Below are positions 1-9,336 of a stretch of DNA of 64,000 nucleotides, piece by piece. Made by a program: the position numbers and the translations under genes. The notes under the pieces were generated by a model, which saw nothing but the letters and a program-made list of their open reading frames with translations, did no database searches and was not told the DNA's origin. The stretch spans positions 1,064,843 to 1,128,842 of the forward strand of contig NZ_VCNC01000001.1 in NCBI RefSeq assembly GCF_006210265.1. Reading direction: 5' to 3'. Source of the DNA: Desulfovibrio sp. UCD-KL4C (lineage in GTDB: Bacteria; Desulfobacterota; Desulfovibrionia; Desulfovibrionales; Desulfovibrionaceae). Each line of letters begins with the position of its first letter. Positions within the stretch are counted from its first letter, which is position 1.

Positions 1-969
1 GCAGATAGAAAGGGTGAAACATATGAAATGCTTGTGCAGTGGGCAGAGTTTGCAGACACTTCAGGGCTTACTGAAGAAGCGTATAGACTCTATGATCAAA
101 TTCATTCATTGAATTCAAAAGATAAAAAAGTACGCGCGAATTTAGCAAGACTTGCAGGGTGGACAAATCGTCCTAAGGTGTCAGCTAAACTTTTTGGTGA
201 AATGTCTGATGAACAACCGCGCAGTCTCTCTTTGGCAATGCAGGCGGCAAAAGGGTATTCTGACGCAGCTGAATATGCCAAAGCTGTGAGATATTATGAA
301 AGAGCTTTGTCACTTAAGAGTGGCGATTCTGATTTGAAGTTGGAACTTGCGCGTAACTACGGCTTTGCAGGGATGAACAGTAAGCGGATTATTTTGCTGC
401 AAGAACTTAATGCGCAGGGAGTACTTCCGCAGGCTGAAAAAATAGAACTGGCCAGAGCTTATCTTGAAGAAAAAAATGCGCAGAAAGCTCTTGAGATTTT
501 GGAGCCGTATGCAAGCTTAAAGACTCTTCCGAGGTTTGAAGGTTTCTTACTTGCTTCTGCTTACGATCTGGCTGGACGCAGGGAGGATGCTTCTGAAATC
601 TATAAAAGGCTCGGCCGTGAGCATGGTAATGATGAGGTCTTCATGGCTCGCCTTGGAGCTGAGGCCCTTTTTAATAATCATGCTGATGAGGCTTTTTCGT
701 TGTTTAAATTCGCCCTTAAGCAGGATATAAATAATCAGACTGCTCTAAAGGGAATTGCTATGATTTATGCTCAGCGAAATGAGTATAAGAAAGCTATAGC
801 TAAATTCAGAGCATATAACAGAGTTGTTCCCGATGATGTAGATGCCAGATTCCAGCTCGGAGAAATTTATATGCAGACAGGGCGTGAAGGTGAAGCTTTA
901 AGAGAGTTTAAAACGGCAAAGAGAATTTTGAAGCGGCATGGCATTAATGAGAAATCTCTTTTCGACTAA
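1..969 (+). CDS. TPR-repeat protein, PelB-type N-terminal part (cut by left edge)
   Basis: The frame is open from base 1 (Ala-Asp-Arg-Lys precede the first Met at 28), so the gene starts outside the window. At least 322 residues remain, almost all helix-turn-helix TPR repeats, with typical signatures such as AKAVRYYERAL and KKAIAKFRAYNRVVPDD. There is no beta-barrel and no membrane segment in the visible part. It ends 29 bases before a gene that carries SPOR, TPR and outer-membrane barrel regions, followed by pelD-pelG. In Pseudomonas one protein, PelB, has both a long periplasmic TPR scaffold and the export barrel. I infer that this gene is the TPR half of a split PelB. The TPR assignment is firm; the Pel role rests on context. 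Confidence 0.75.
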   Translation, partial: ADRKGETYEMLVQWAEFADTSGLTEEAYRLYDQIHSLNSKDKKVRANLARLAGWTNRPKVSAKLFGEMSDEQPRSLSLAMQAAKGYSDAAEYAKAVRYYERALSLKSGDSDLKLELARNYGFAGMNSKRIILLQELNAQGVLPQAEKIELARAYLEEKNAQKALEILEPYASLKTLPRFEGFLLASAYDLAGRREDASEIYKRLGREHGNDEVFMARLGAEALFNNHADEAFSLFKFALKQDINNQTALKGIAMIYAQRNEYKKAIAKFRAYNRVVPDDVDARFQLGEIYMQTGREGEALREFKTAKRILKRHGINEKSLFD

Positions 970-998
970 GCGAAACAGGGCCTCGGCAAGGAAAAATT

Positions 999-2879
999 TT
1001 GAAAGAAGTCAAAGAATATAAATTTATAATTTTGTTAGTAGCATGTTTGCTACTCTTTGTTTCTGCGCCGTTCTTGCAGGCGAAAGAGAATTCTTCCGGT
1101 GCGATTGAAAAAGTGTGGACTGTTCGTGTTTCTACTTTTGAAAATGAAAGCAATGCGTGGGATTTTGTTACATATTTAAAGAGTAAAGGTTATAAACCGG
1201 TTGTTATAAGACTTTTTGACTCAAAATATAAACTTTGGACTGCTGTGCAGGTTGGTGATTACCCGACACATAGTCAGGCCGTGGCATCAGGGCGTTCATT
1301 TAAGCGTAAAATGAAATTGAACTATCAGATCAAAAAAATGGATGCCAAGTTTCTTTCTGAAAGAACAGCTGTTTCATCAAAGACTCCGCTACCTGTAAGA
1401 CCTGATGAAATAGGACCAAGTTATTCTGTTAGAAAGAAAGTTGTTAAGACTGTTCTGACTAGTGGTAAAAAAGCAGTGAATTTATCTAGTGTTTCTGAAG
1501 AGTCCTTTTATGAAATTACTCAGGATGATGTCCTTCGGGCTGTCTCTACACGGCAGAGAAAAATTATTTTAACCCGTATTATGGTTAGACGTGGTTACAT
1601 TGATGACGGAATCAGGATGTATGAAAAATTGCTTAAGATATACCCTGAAGATATGGATCTGCGTGAAGAATATATTTCAACGCTTATCGATAATGAAGAG
1701 TACAATAAGGCAGGAAGTCTGCTTCAGAGCTGGCTTGAGGATGATCCTGCCGCTGCTGGAGCCTTAAGACAGAATACGCGGCTTAAATTTTTAACTGGTG
1801 ACTATTCACAGCAACAGGCTTCTTTAAATTATCTTTTGAAACTTCGTCCTGGAGATATTGATGCGTTGTCTTCAAGCGCGTACGGGCGGCAGGAAGGTGG
1901 AGATTGGCTTGGAGCTATCGAAAGTTTTTCCGAACTGATCGATCGTGAGCCTGATAATGCTGATGCGCGGATAGCACTGTCCGGTCTCCTCAAACAGCAC
2001 AGGCCAAGGCTTAACCTTACTCCTCGTGTCTATCTGCAGACTAATGATACCATTACAACTTCAATGAATACTAATTTCTCCATGCAGTTAGATAAACTGA
2101 CTCGTGGTGAATTTATTTATGATTTTACACAGATTTATCGGCCTGCCGGTGATGGTATTGAAAAAGTAGATAAAACTATCAATCGCGCAGCTTTTCTTTT
2201 TCGCAGAGATTTAACCAGAAAGTTTACCGGAATATTGGGGATAGGAGCTTTTGAGGGAACCGCAGAAGGTGTCACCGGAGCACTCGGGTTTGATTGGCAG
2301 CTCAGCGATTCCGGTCCTCTTTCATTTATGCTTAATTATAATAACCCGTGGACAGATGAACCCTCAGCCGCAAACTATAAAGGTCGGTATAACCAGATTT
2401 CAATGACTTATGACGGTTTTTATAATGATACATGGGGACTGTTTATGAACGGTCAGGTGCGTCAATATGTTGTGGATAACGATAGATTGTACGGAACTAA
2501 GGGTATTTATAATGTGATTTTAACGCGAAAACTTATGAATAATCCTGAACTATACGTATCTTACTCATATTACCGTTCACATTTTAAATACGACGACGCA
2601 AATTATACACCGATTGTATTGGTACAAAATGAAAGTATTCACACATTGAGTACAAGCTTTAGCAAGTGGTTTTGTGATACCATAGGAATGCAGGTTTCTG
2701 GAGGAATAAGGCAGGATGAATTTAAAAGTTCTCCAAGTTATTTCGCAGCTCCTAATTTACTTATGAAACTCGGCGAGAGATGGGAATTTAACGCCGGTTA
2801 TGAATACAGCAGTGATTCCGGGCTTGTCGGCGGCGGTGAAAGTCAGGCCATTACCGGAGGAATCAGCTATGTTTTCTAA
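999..2879 (+). CDS. SPOR-TPR outer-membrane barrel protein, PelB-like exporter
   Basis: 626 residues. The TTG start is supported by AAGGA at 988-992. Residues 1-29 form a signal peptide (charged start, then IILLVACLLLFVSAPF). Residues about 37-115 look like a SPOR domain, which binds denuded peptidoglycan. Residues about 190-330 are TPR-like. From about 345 to the end there are alternating aromatic and polar beta-strands, ending in Tyr-Val-Phe, a typical C-terminal signal for BAM-mediated barrel assembly. The position directly before pelD makes it the probable Pel polysaccharide outer-membrane pore, matching the C-terminal half of Pseudomonas PelB. A SPOR domain in front is unusual for PelB and could tether the exporter to the wall or to the division site. 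Function is inferred; the architecture is seen. Confidence 0.75.
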   Translation: MKEVKEYKFIILLVACLLLFVSAPFLQAKENSSGAIEKVWTVRVSTFENESNAWDFVTYLKSKGYKPVVIRLFDSKYKLWTAVQVGDYPTHSQAVASGRSFKRKMKLNYQIKKMDAKFLSERTAVSSKTPLPVRPDEIGPSYSVRKKVVKTVLTSGKKAVNLSSVSEESFYEITQDDVLRAVSTRQRKIILTRIMVRRGYIDDGIRMYEKLLKIYPEDMDLREEYISTLIDNEEYNKAGSLLQSWLEDDPAAAGALRQNTRLKFLTGDYSQQQASLNYLLKLRPGDIDALSSSAYGRQEGGDWLGAIESFSELIDREPDNADARIALSGLLKQHRPRLNLTPRVYLQTNDTITTSMNTNFSMQLDKLTRGEFIYDFTQIYRPAGDGIEKVDKTINRAAFLFRRDLTRKFTGILGIGAFEGTAEGVTGALGFDWQLSDSGPLSFMLNYNNPWTDEPSAANYKGRYNQISMTYDGFYNDTWGLFMNGQVRQYVVDNDRLYGTKGIYNVILTRKLMNNPELYVSYSYYRSHFKYDDANYTPIVLVQNESIHTLSTSFSKWFCDTIGMQVSGGIRQDEFKSSPSYFAAPNLLMKLGERWEFNAGYEYSSDSGLVGGGESQAITGGISYVF

Positions 2880-2972
2880 TTTGATTTTTACTTCGTTCAT
2901 CGTTGAGATGTTTTTTGAAGATAACTATTGGTATATTGCGAATAGAATAATTCTATCAGCGGGTTGCAGATA

Positions 2973-4382
2973 ATGCTTAAGGTTCATGCTGTTATAAAAA
3001 AATATAAGCTTTCAAAGTATTTCGAAGCTTTTACCGGAGTAATCGCGCTCACGGTTATCAATGTAATTTTTTTTCGGTCTGACCCGGGGTTTGTTAACGT
3101 TTCCCCGCATCCTTACTGGATTATCGTGTTGCTCACCGCATCGCGTTACGGGTTCAGCGGTGGAGCTTTTGCCGGAAGCATTTCTGCAATTGCTTATTTT
3201 GGATTTACCTTACTTTCAATTCCGGATCTTGCTCTTGTTAACTTTAAAAGCCTTTCGATGTGGGGAAAACCTGCTCTATTCTTTATCGTGGGTGTTGTGA
3301 TCGGAGAACTACGTGAACTTAATATCAAAGAATATAATTTGTTAAGTGAAGAGCGGGATGCGTATAAAGAAGCTTTCGGTAAAATTAAAACAAAATTTGA
3401 TGTTTTAAGTGAAGCAAAACAGGAAATTGATACCAGAATTATTTCTCAGGAAAACACCTTGGGGACTTTGTACGAAGCTGCGCAGGGTCTACGGACTTTG
3501 AGTGAAGAAAATATATTCCCTGCTGTTCTCGAAATTCTTAGAGAGTTTATGAGCGTAGAAGATTGCTCAATTTATACTCTCGATGGTGATGAATTTAAAC
3601 TTAATACAGCTATGAGGCATGGAAAAAGTCCACTGCCGGACAGTGTCCCATATTATGAAGGGTTAATGGGACTTGCTGCTGAAGATAAAAAAACTGTCTC
3701 TATTAAAGATGTTGCAAATCAGGAAAGCATGCCGCTTGGTATAATCATTTCGGCGCCGATTTTAGCGGATAATCAAAAGCACGTGATAGGTGTTTTGAAT
3801 GTTGAAAAAATGCCTTTTATGAAATTCAACAGTGATTCCGTAAGAGTTGCCGGACTTGTTGCTGACTGGTGCGGAAGTAGTATTGAAAATGCTACTATAT
3901 TTAAAGAGACTAAAAATAAACTTATCGCAGATGAAATGATCGACGCTTATACTTATGATTATTTTAAGCGGAGACTACGCGAGGAATTTGTAAGATCTCG
4001 TAGATATCAACTGGATTTATCTCTTATTTTACTTGAATTTCCAAGTTTGGAAAATGCTTCCGATGAAGGCAGAGAAGACGTTCTGATGGCGTTCAGTATG
4101 ATTTTGAAAAATCAGATCCGCGAAATTGATATTTTGTTTTTAAATAATAAACCCGGATCATTTTTTCTAGTTCTTCCGACAACTCCTCCAGCCGGAGCAC
4201 GAGTTGTGGTTAAAAATATTTTGAATGCGTTTAAAGCATTAAGTATGATGGCGTTTGAATCAGATGAAAGTCTGGTTGAGATTCGTGCAGGCGTCGCAGG
4301 TTATTCTATGGATATGGAAGACCCGATGGACATGGTTAAAGCTGTAGAAGAGGATGTCGTTAGTGTCTTATTTGCGGAGTAG
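2973..4382 (+). CDS. pelD: PelD, c-di-GMP receptor of Pel biosynthesis
   Basis: Inner-membrane regulator of Pel polysaccharide synthesis. Residue numbers count from an in-frame TTG at 2964. The N-terminus has about four hydrophobic segments (residues 22-115), then a coiled linker, a GAF domain (about 170-315) and a degenerate GGDEF domain (about 325-470). The active-site loop reads NKPGSFF instead of RYGGDEF, so it cannot be a cyclase. The upstream inhibitory-site motif RxxD is intact as Arg386-Glu-Ile-Asp389, and Arg413 is a candidate for the third ligand known in Pseudomonas PelD. This predicts c-di-GMP binding that switches Pel synthesis on. ATG 2973 is preferred over TTG 2964, but neither has a good ribosome site. 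It overlaps pelE by 29 bases. Confidence 0.88.
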   Translation: MLKVHAVIKKYKLSKYFEAFTGVIALTVINVIFFRSDPGFVNVSPHPYWIIVLLTASRYGFSGGAFAGSISAIAYFGFTLLSIPDLALVNFKSLSMWGKPALFFIVGVVIGELRELNIKEYNLLSEERDAYKEAFGKIKTKFDVLSEAKQEIDTRIISQENTLGTLYEAAQGLRTLSEENIFPAVLEILREFMSVEDCSIYTLDGDEFKLNTAMRHGKSPLPDSVPYYEGLMGLAAEDKKTVSIKDVANQESMPLGIIISAPILADNQKHVIGVLNVEKMPFMKFNSDSVRVAGLVADWCGSSIENATIFKETKNKLIADEMIDAYTYDYFKRRLREEFVRSRRYQLDLSLILLEFPSLENASDEGREDVLMAFSMILKNQIREIDILFLNNKPGSFFLVLPTTPPAGARVVVKNILNAFKALSMMAFESDESLVEIRAGVAGYSMDMEDPMDMVKAVEEDVVSVLFAE

Positions 4383-5424
4383 AGTAATTCTTGCGGGACG
4401 ACTTTGGTTCGCTGCCGCCTTTTTACTTGCATATCTGTTCGAAATCAGTGCGTTCTGGTTTTATGTGAATAGATCTGAAGCTCCTTATTTTATCTACGTT
4501 GCGGTTTGTGTCCATATTTTAGCAGGTCTTTCCTTTTTCATTACTAGACCTAAACCGAGATCTTTGCCGGGTGTCGGGTATTATTACCCGCGTCTTATGG
4601 GCTTATTTACGATTTTTATGCCTGGGATTGGGCTTTTGGGAACATCAATGACCTTAATGTTTTCAAGACTTTTTATGACCAGTCACGGTCTTGCCAAGGA
4701 ATATAAAGAAAGGGCTTTTGAGAGCGGAGCTCTGGACGTTGATCTACCTGATGATATCAATGCTTTCTTGTATGAAGAATTGGATATTCACCCTATTGCG
4801 GATATTCTTGCCGGGGATGATCTTGGAATGAAACGCGGCGCTGTAAAGTTGCTTAGAAGGATCGGTTCGGCTGAGGCTGTTTCGTTACTGAGAAAAAGTT
4901 TGTCAGATGAAAATGCCGAGGTCCGGTTCTACGCACATACCGCTCTTGCCCGTATGGAAGAAGATTATTCTCAGTTGCTTGATAAGGCAGAAATGCGCAC
5001 TAAAAAGTATGACAGTGCGCAGTCTCATGCAGAACTTGGGGCTGTATATAGAAATTATGCTAATAGTGGGCTGCCGGAGATTAATATTCAGGAACACTCA
5101 ATGAAGATGGCTTGCCAGAACTGGAAGATTGCGTGTGAAATGTCACCTGATAATACTGATTACATTATGAGGTTGGCAGAGATTTATATTGAAAGCCATA
5201 AATTCGCTGAAGCTGTTGAAATATATAAAGGTACTCGGAATAATCCTGCTCTTGAACTTGAATCCCGTTTAGGAATATGCAGAGCATATTTCGAAATGGG
5301 CAATTTTATAGCGTTGTTTCATGAAGTTGATACCATGCGGTCGAAACCTGTTTCAGAGTCTTCTGATCCATTTAAAAAAGTTTTGTATAATTTTTGGATG
5401 AGTGGAGATTCTGCATATGAGTAA
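4354..5424 (+). CDS. pelE: PelE, membrane protein with HEAT-like and TPR repeats
   Basis: 356 residues. Two or three membrane segments lie in residues 10-110 (for example AAAFLLAYLFEISAFWFYV). A HEAT-like stretch follows at about 160-200 (AVKLLRRIGSAEAVSLL), then TPR-like helices to the C-terminus. In Pseudomonas, PelE joins PelD, PelF and PelG in the inner-membrane synthase complex and uses its TPRs for partner binding. The identification rests on architecture plus position between pelD and pelF; pelE is the least conserved member. The gene starts inside pelD (29-base overlap) and its stop overlaps the pelF start by 8 bases, so the genes are translationally coupled. Confidence 0.72.
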   Translation: MSLVSYLRSRVILAGRLWFAAAFLLAYLFEISAFWFYVNRSEAPYFIYVAVCVHILAGLSFFITRPKPRSLPGVGYYYPRLMGLFTIFMPGIGLLGTSMTLMFSRLFMTSHGLAKEYKERAFESGALDVDLPDDINAFLYEELDIHPIADILAGDDLGMKRGAVKLLRRIGSAEAVSLLRKSLSDENAEVRFYAHTALARMEEDYSQLLDKAEMRTKKYDSAQSHAELGAVYRNYANSGLPEINIQEHSMKMACQNWKIACEMSPDNTDYIMRLAEIYIESHKFAEAVEIYKGTRNNPALELESRLGICRAYFEMGNFIALFHEVDTMRSKPVSESSDPFKKVLYNFWMSGDSAYE

Positions 5425-6937
5425 TGAAGATCATGAAAGTGGAAAAAAATATGATGTTTGTTTGCTTCTGGAAGGGACTTATCCTTTTGTATCAGGAGGT
5501 GTTTCAAGCTGGATTCATAATTTAATTAAGGGAATGCCTGAGCTGACATTCACTGCAGTTTGTATTTTGGCTACATCTAAGGAAAAAGCAGAGTATAAGT
5601 ATGAAGTTCCGGATAACTTTGTAGATCCAAAAGTAATTTATCTCCATGACCATGTAGATATTAAGCAGAATCTGTTTAATAAAATTACTAAGAAGAATAT
5701 GCAAAAAATGAATGAATTTCATAAGAATATGGATGTCTTAGATGTAGGAATGATGAAAGAGGTGGTCTCTTTATTTCGTAAGAATAAATTTCCTCTCAGC
5801 GAACTTATGCATGGCAAAAAATCATGGGATCTATTGGTTGATAGGTATAATATTGAAGTAAATAAAGAGTCATTTATTGACTATTTCTGGACATTTCGTT
5901 TTACCCATCTCCCTATTTTTAAAATGCTTCAATTGGAGCTGCCTAATGCAAGAGTTTATCACACTATTTCAACTGGGTACGCAGGACTATTAGGGGTTAT
6001 TGCAAGGCTTACTACGAGGCGTCCTTTATTACTTACTGAGCATGGAATTTATGTAAAAGAACGTAAAATCGAAATTTCACAGGCTGAATGGATTTATCAC
6101 AAGCAGGATGACAGATTTCGGGTGGATAGTAAGCTTGGAGCAATCCAAACATTTTGGATTCGCATGTTCGAACAGCTTGGAAAAATATGTTACGATTATT
6201 CTTCAGAAATATACACGCTTTACGAAGGTAATAAGCAACTTGAAATTCTTGAAGGAGCTGATCCCGCAAAAATTAAGATAATTCCGAACGGTATCAGTCT
6301 TAAAAATTTTCTTGAATTAAAACCGGAAGACCATGATTACAAAGGACAAAATGAGTTTGCCGTTGGATTTGTAGGTAGAGTTGTTCCAATCAAGGATGTG
6401 AAGACTTTTCTGCGGGCCTGTAAGATTGTTGCTCTTAAAATAGAAAAGCTCAAAGTTTATATAATGGGTCCGACCGAGGAAGATGAAGAGTATTATGAAG
6501 AATGTCTTAATCTTGTAAAACTTCTTCACCTTGAAAATATAATAGAATTTACAGGCAAGGTTAAGGTTACAGATTACCTTCCTATACTGGACGTAATTGT
6601 GCTGACAAGTATCAGTGAAGCGCAGCCTCTTGTTATAATGGAGGCTAATTGCGCAGGAGTGCCTGCCGTTGCGTCCGATGTAGGTTCGTGTAGGGAACTG
6701 CTAGAAGGGCGGACCGTTTCTGATAAAGCTCTCGGGCCTTCAGGAATAGTCACAAAGGTTGCTGACCCGATCGAAACTGGGGAGGCTATTTTAACAATTC
6801 TACAAAAACCCGTGCTTAGAAAAAAAATGTCGCAGGCGGGTATTGAACGGGTAAAAACTTTTTATAAAGAATCAGATTTGAACAAAACATATTTGAAGAT
6901 TTATCGTAAGTATATGAAGATGGAAAACTTGGAGTAA
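5417..6937 (+). CDS. pelF: PelF, GT4-type glycosyltransferase of Pel polysaccharide
   Basis: Cytosolic glycosyltransferase, about 506 residues, that polymerises Pel from UDP-sugars. The N-terminus has the signature LLLEGTYPFVSGGVSSWIHN of the PelF family, and the C-terminal GT4 half has VGFVGRVVPIKDVKTF and the nucleotide-binding region TSISEAQPLVIMEANCAGVPAVASDVG with its conserved glutamates. The open frame extends upstream to a GTG at 5402, but GGAG at 5404-5407 fits ATG 5417. It lies in the order pelD-pelE-pelF-pelG. One of the most secure Pel assignments here. Confidence 0.93.
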   Translation: MSNEDHESGKKYDVCLLLEGTYPFVSGGVSSWIHNLIKGMPELTFTAVCILATSKEKAEYKYEVPDNFVDPKVIYLHDHVDIKQNLFNKITKKNMQKMNEFHKNMDVLDVGMMKEVVSLFRKNKFPLSELMHGKKSWDLLVDRYNIEVNKESFIDYFWTFRFTHLPIFKMLQLELPNARVYHTISTGYAGLLGVIARLTTRRPLLLTEHGIYVKERKIEISQAEWIYHKQDDRFRVDSKLGAIQTFWIRMFEQLGKICYDYSSEIYTLYEGNKQLEILEGADPAKIKIIPNGISLKNFLELKPEDHDYKGQNEFAVGFVGRVVPIKDVKTFLRACKIVALKIEKLKVYIMGPTEEDEEYYEECLNLVKLLHLENIIEFTGKVKVTDYLPILDVIVLTSISEAQPLVIMEANCAGVPAVASDVGSCRELLEGRTVSDKALGPSGIVTKVADPIETGEAILTILQKPVLRKKMSQAGIERVKTFYKESDLNKTYLKIYRKYMKMENLE

Positions 6938-6940
6938 TAG

Positions 6941-8311
6941 ATGGCAGGAATAGGATTTGAATTAAGACGGATGCTCGGCAAGGATAGTTATTTGTCTGAG
7001 ATGTCAGCGTACTTGTATGCTGCGATGGTTTCATCTGGTCCATGGCTTATGAGTGTTCTCTGTTTATCTATTTTAGGGCTGTATTCGTATTCCGGTTTTT
7101 CTCGCGTGGATCAGGACATTTTCAGAACAACAATTGTTTATGTTTATGCTTTTACACTTGTTTACGTGGGATATATTCAGCTTGTTGTGACACGTTATCT
7201 AGCTGATAAATTTTATCTGGGTGAAGAGCGGATAACTCTAACAGCGTTTTTTTCGAGTTCAGTCCTTGTACTTGTCTTAGGGGCAATTCTCGGGATCGGT
7301 GGAATTTGGACTTTTGAACTTACTCTTACATATAAGATTATTGCAGTTGTTCTTTTTCTTATTGTTGCAATGATCTGGCTGGCTATGATTTTTCTTTCTG
7401 CTGTAAAAGATTTTCGCAGTATAGTGCAGGCCTTTGCAGTTGGAACTTCGATCAGTGTTGGGGCCGCATTTTTGCTTTACCCTGTAATGGGGCTGAATGG
7501 GTATCTGCTTGGTTACACCATCGGGCAAGCCGTGATTTATTTCTGGTTGCTGGCTCGGCTGTTAGCAGAATTTCCGCCAAGGAAAGTCTGGGACTGGGGA
7601 ATGCTTTCCTATTTTATAAGGTACTGGGATCTTGCTTTAATCGGTATGCTTTTTAATCTGGCAATATGGATAGATAAAATTTTGTTCTGGTTTGCGCCTG
7701 ATTCACGAATGGTGGTGCCTTATTTGCGAACGCATGACCTTTATGAAGGGCCTATCTTTTTTGCTTATTTAACAATTGTTCCGACTTTAGCAATTTTTTT
7801 AATTAAAATTGAAACTAAATTTTATGAGCATTATCATGATTATTTTGCTAAAATAATTTCTAAAAAGGACCTTTTCAGTATCTTGCAAGAGAAGAAAGGG
7901 ATGACGCTAATGTTAAGGGAAAGTTTGCGTGAAATTTTAATTGTTCAGGGTTCACTGACGCTGTTATGTCTTTTTATGGCTTCAGAATTTATTGAAATTG
8001 TAGGGCTTTCTCCTATTCAGAAGCCTATGTTGCAGATAGCTCTGATCGGTTCATTTATGCAGGTTCTGCTATCTATTGCTGTAATTATTTTATTTTATTT
8101 TGACTTACGTAAAGAGGTTTTACTGGTAACTTTAGTTTTTCTATTAAGTAACACAGGGCTTACGCTGCTAAGTATGAAGTTAGGTTTTACATTTTATGGC
8201 TACGGATACTGCTATTCATGTTTTATGTCTTTAATGTGCGCATATTATTTTGTTTCAAAAAGTGTAACAAATTTGGAATACATTACTTTTGCCGGCCAAC
8301 CTATAAGTTAG
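6941..8311 (+). CDS. pelG: PelG, polytopic membrane protein of Pel export
   Basis: 456 residues with about twelve hydrophobic segments, opening with the family signature MAGIGFELRRML and then SSGPWLMSV. PelG belongs to the MOP/flippase-like superfamily and is thought to move the growing Pel polymer across the inner membrane with PelD, PelE and PelF. It begins three bases after the pelF stop, with a GGAG ribosome site inside the end of pelF. No oddities in the sequence. Confidence 0.92.
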   Translation: MAGIGFELRRMLGKDSYLSEMSAYLYAAMVSSGPWLMSVLCLSILGLYSYSGFSRVDQDIFRTTIVYVYAFTLVYVGYIQLVVTRYLADKFYLGEERITLTAFFSSSVLVLVLGAILGIGGIWTFELTLTYKIIAVVLFLIVAMIWLAMIFLSAVKDFRSIVQAFAVGTSISVGAAFLLYPVMGLNGYLLGYTIGQAVIYFWLLARLLAEFPPRKVWDWGMLSYFIRYWDLALIGMLFNLAIWIDKILFWFAPDSRMVVPYLRTHDLYEGPIFFAYLTIVPTLAIFLIKIETKFYEHYHDYFAKIISKKDLFSILQEKKGMTLMLRESLREILIVQGSLTLLCLFMASEFIEIVGLSPIQKPMLQIALIGSFMQVLLSIAVIILFYFDLRKEVLLVTLVFLLSNTGLTLLSMKLGFTFYGYGYCYSCFMSLMCAYYFVSKSVTNLEYITFAGQPIS

Positions 8312-8325
8312 GATTGTGAGGGGCT

Positions 8326-9285
8326 ATGACAAAAAAAATATGTTTAGTTACAGGATGCGCTGGATTTATAGGTAGTCATCTTACACAGCGACTTATTGAT
8401 TTAGGTCATTTGGTTGTTGGAGTTGATAATTTCTTTTCTGGATATGTGCATAACATGAAAGGTTTTTTAGATCATCCAGATTTTAAGTTTCATGAAGTTT
8501 CAATAACAGAAGATGGATTGATTGAAAGTTTAAAAGAAGAATATCCCGATCTTGATGTCATATTTCAGTTAGCAGCTATTGTTAGCGTTCCATATTCTGT
8601 TGAACATCCGAAGCTTACAATGGAAGTTAATTTCGAAGCTTCCAGAAAAATGATTGAATCATCGACAAAGCTTGGAATTTCAACCTTTGTTTTTGCCGGA
8701 TCTGCTGCAGAATACGGAAATGAGGAGAGACTTCCCGTTTGCGAAGAATACGCAACGGATGAGGTGGAACGTTTCAGTCCGTATGGCGTCGCTAAGTATA
8801 AAGCTTCTTCGCTTATCGAAAAATCAGATTCAGGGTGTTCTCTGCGGTTTTTTAATATTTTTGGACCGCGTCAGGACCCTACAAGTCAGTATAGTGGAGT
8901 TATTTCTCGGTTTGTTGATTTCGGGCTGGATGGTAAAAATATGGTTATATTTGGAGACGGCACACAGTCCCGTGATTTCTTGTACATCTCAGATGTTATT
9001 GATTCTTACTTAATTGCTGCTGGACTTGATCCTCATGGACGCGGACCGCTTACCGGAGTTTATAATGTCGGAACTGGAAACGGGATTTCTATTTTAGAAT
9101 TAGCGAATACTATTTCCACATTAACAGATGCTCCTTTCGAAGTTGTTTTTAAGCCTGAACGGGCTGGTGACATAAAACATTCCCGAGCAGATGTAAGTAA
9201 AATTACTGCTACAGGATTCAGTCCTTTGGTCTCTTTTGAAGATGGTTTAAAAAAAACGATTGAATGGGCAAGATCTTGTAAGTAA
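8326..9285 (+). CDS. NAD-dependent nucleotide-sugar epimerase, PelX-like
   Basis: Extended short-chain dehydrogenase of 319 residues. It has the Rossmann glycine motif GCAGFIGS near residue 10, a catalytic serine region FAGSAAEYG near residue 125, and the YxxxK pair in SPYGVAKY near residue 153. The family interconverts UDP-sugars at C4 (UDP-Glc/Gal or UDP-GlcNAc/GalNAc). GAGGGG before the start is a good ribosome site, and the gene follows pelG by 14 bases. In some pseudomonads a UDP-GlcNAc C4-epimerase, PelX, is encoded with pel and supplies GalNAc for the polymer; this is the likely counterpart. Substrate cannot be told from sequence. It could also serve as GalE, since no galE lies in the gal operon downstream. 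Confidence 0.8.
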   Translation: MTKKICLVTGCAGFIGSHLTQRLIDLGHLVVGVDNFFSGYVHNMKGFLDHPDFKFHEVSITEDGLIESLKEEYPDLDVIFQLAAIVSVPYSVEHPKLTMEVNFEASRKMIESSTKLGISTFVFAGSAAEYGNEERLPVCEEYATDEVERFSPYGVAKYKASSLIEKSDSGCSLRFFNIFGPRQDPTSQYSGVISRFVDFGLDGKNMVIFGDGTQSRDFLYISDVIDSYLIAAGLDPHGRGPLTGVYNVGTGNGISILELANTISTLTDAPFEVVFKPERAGDIKHSRADVSKITATGFSPLVSFEDGLKKTIEWARSCK

Positions 9286-9336
9286 TTAAGATTTGCTGTC
9301 TCAGTAAAATTATATCAAAGAATAAAGGTTTATAAA

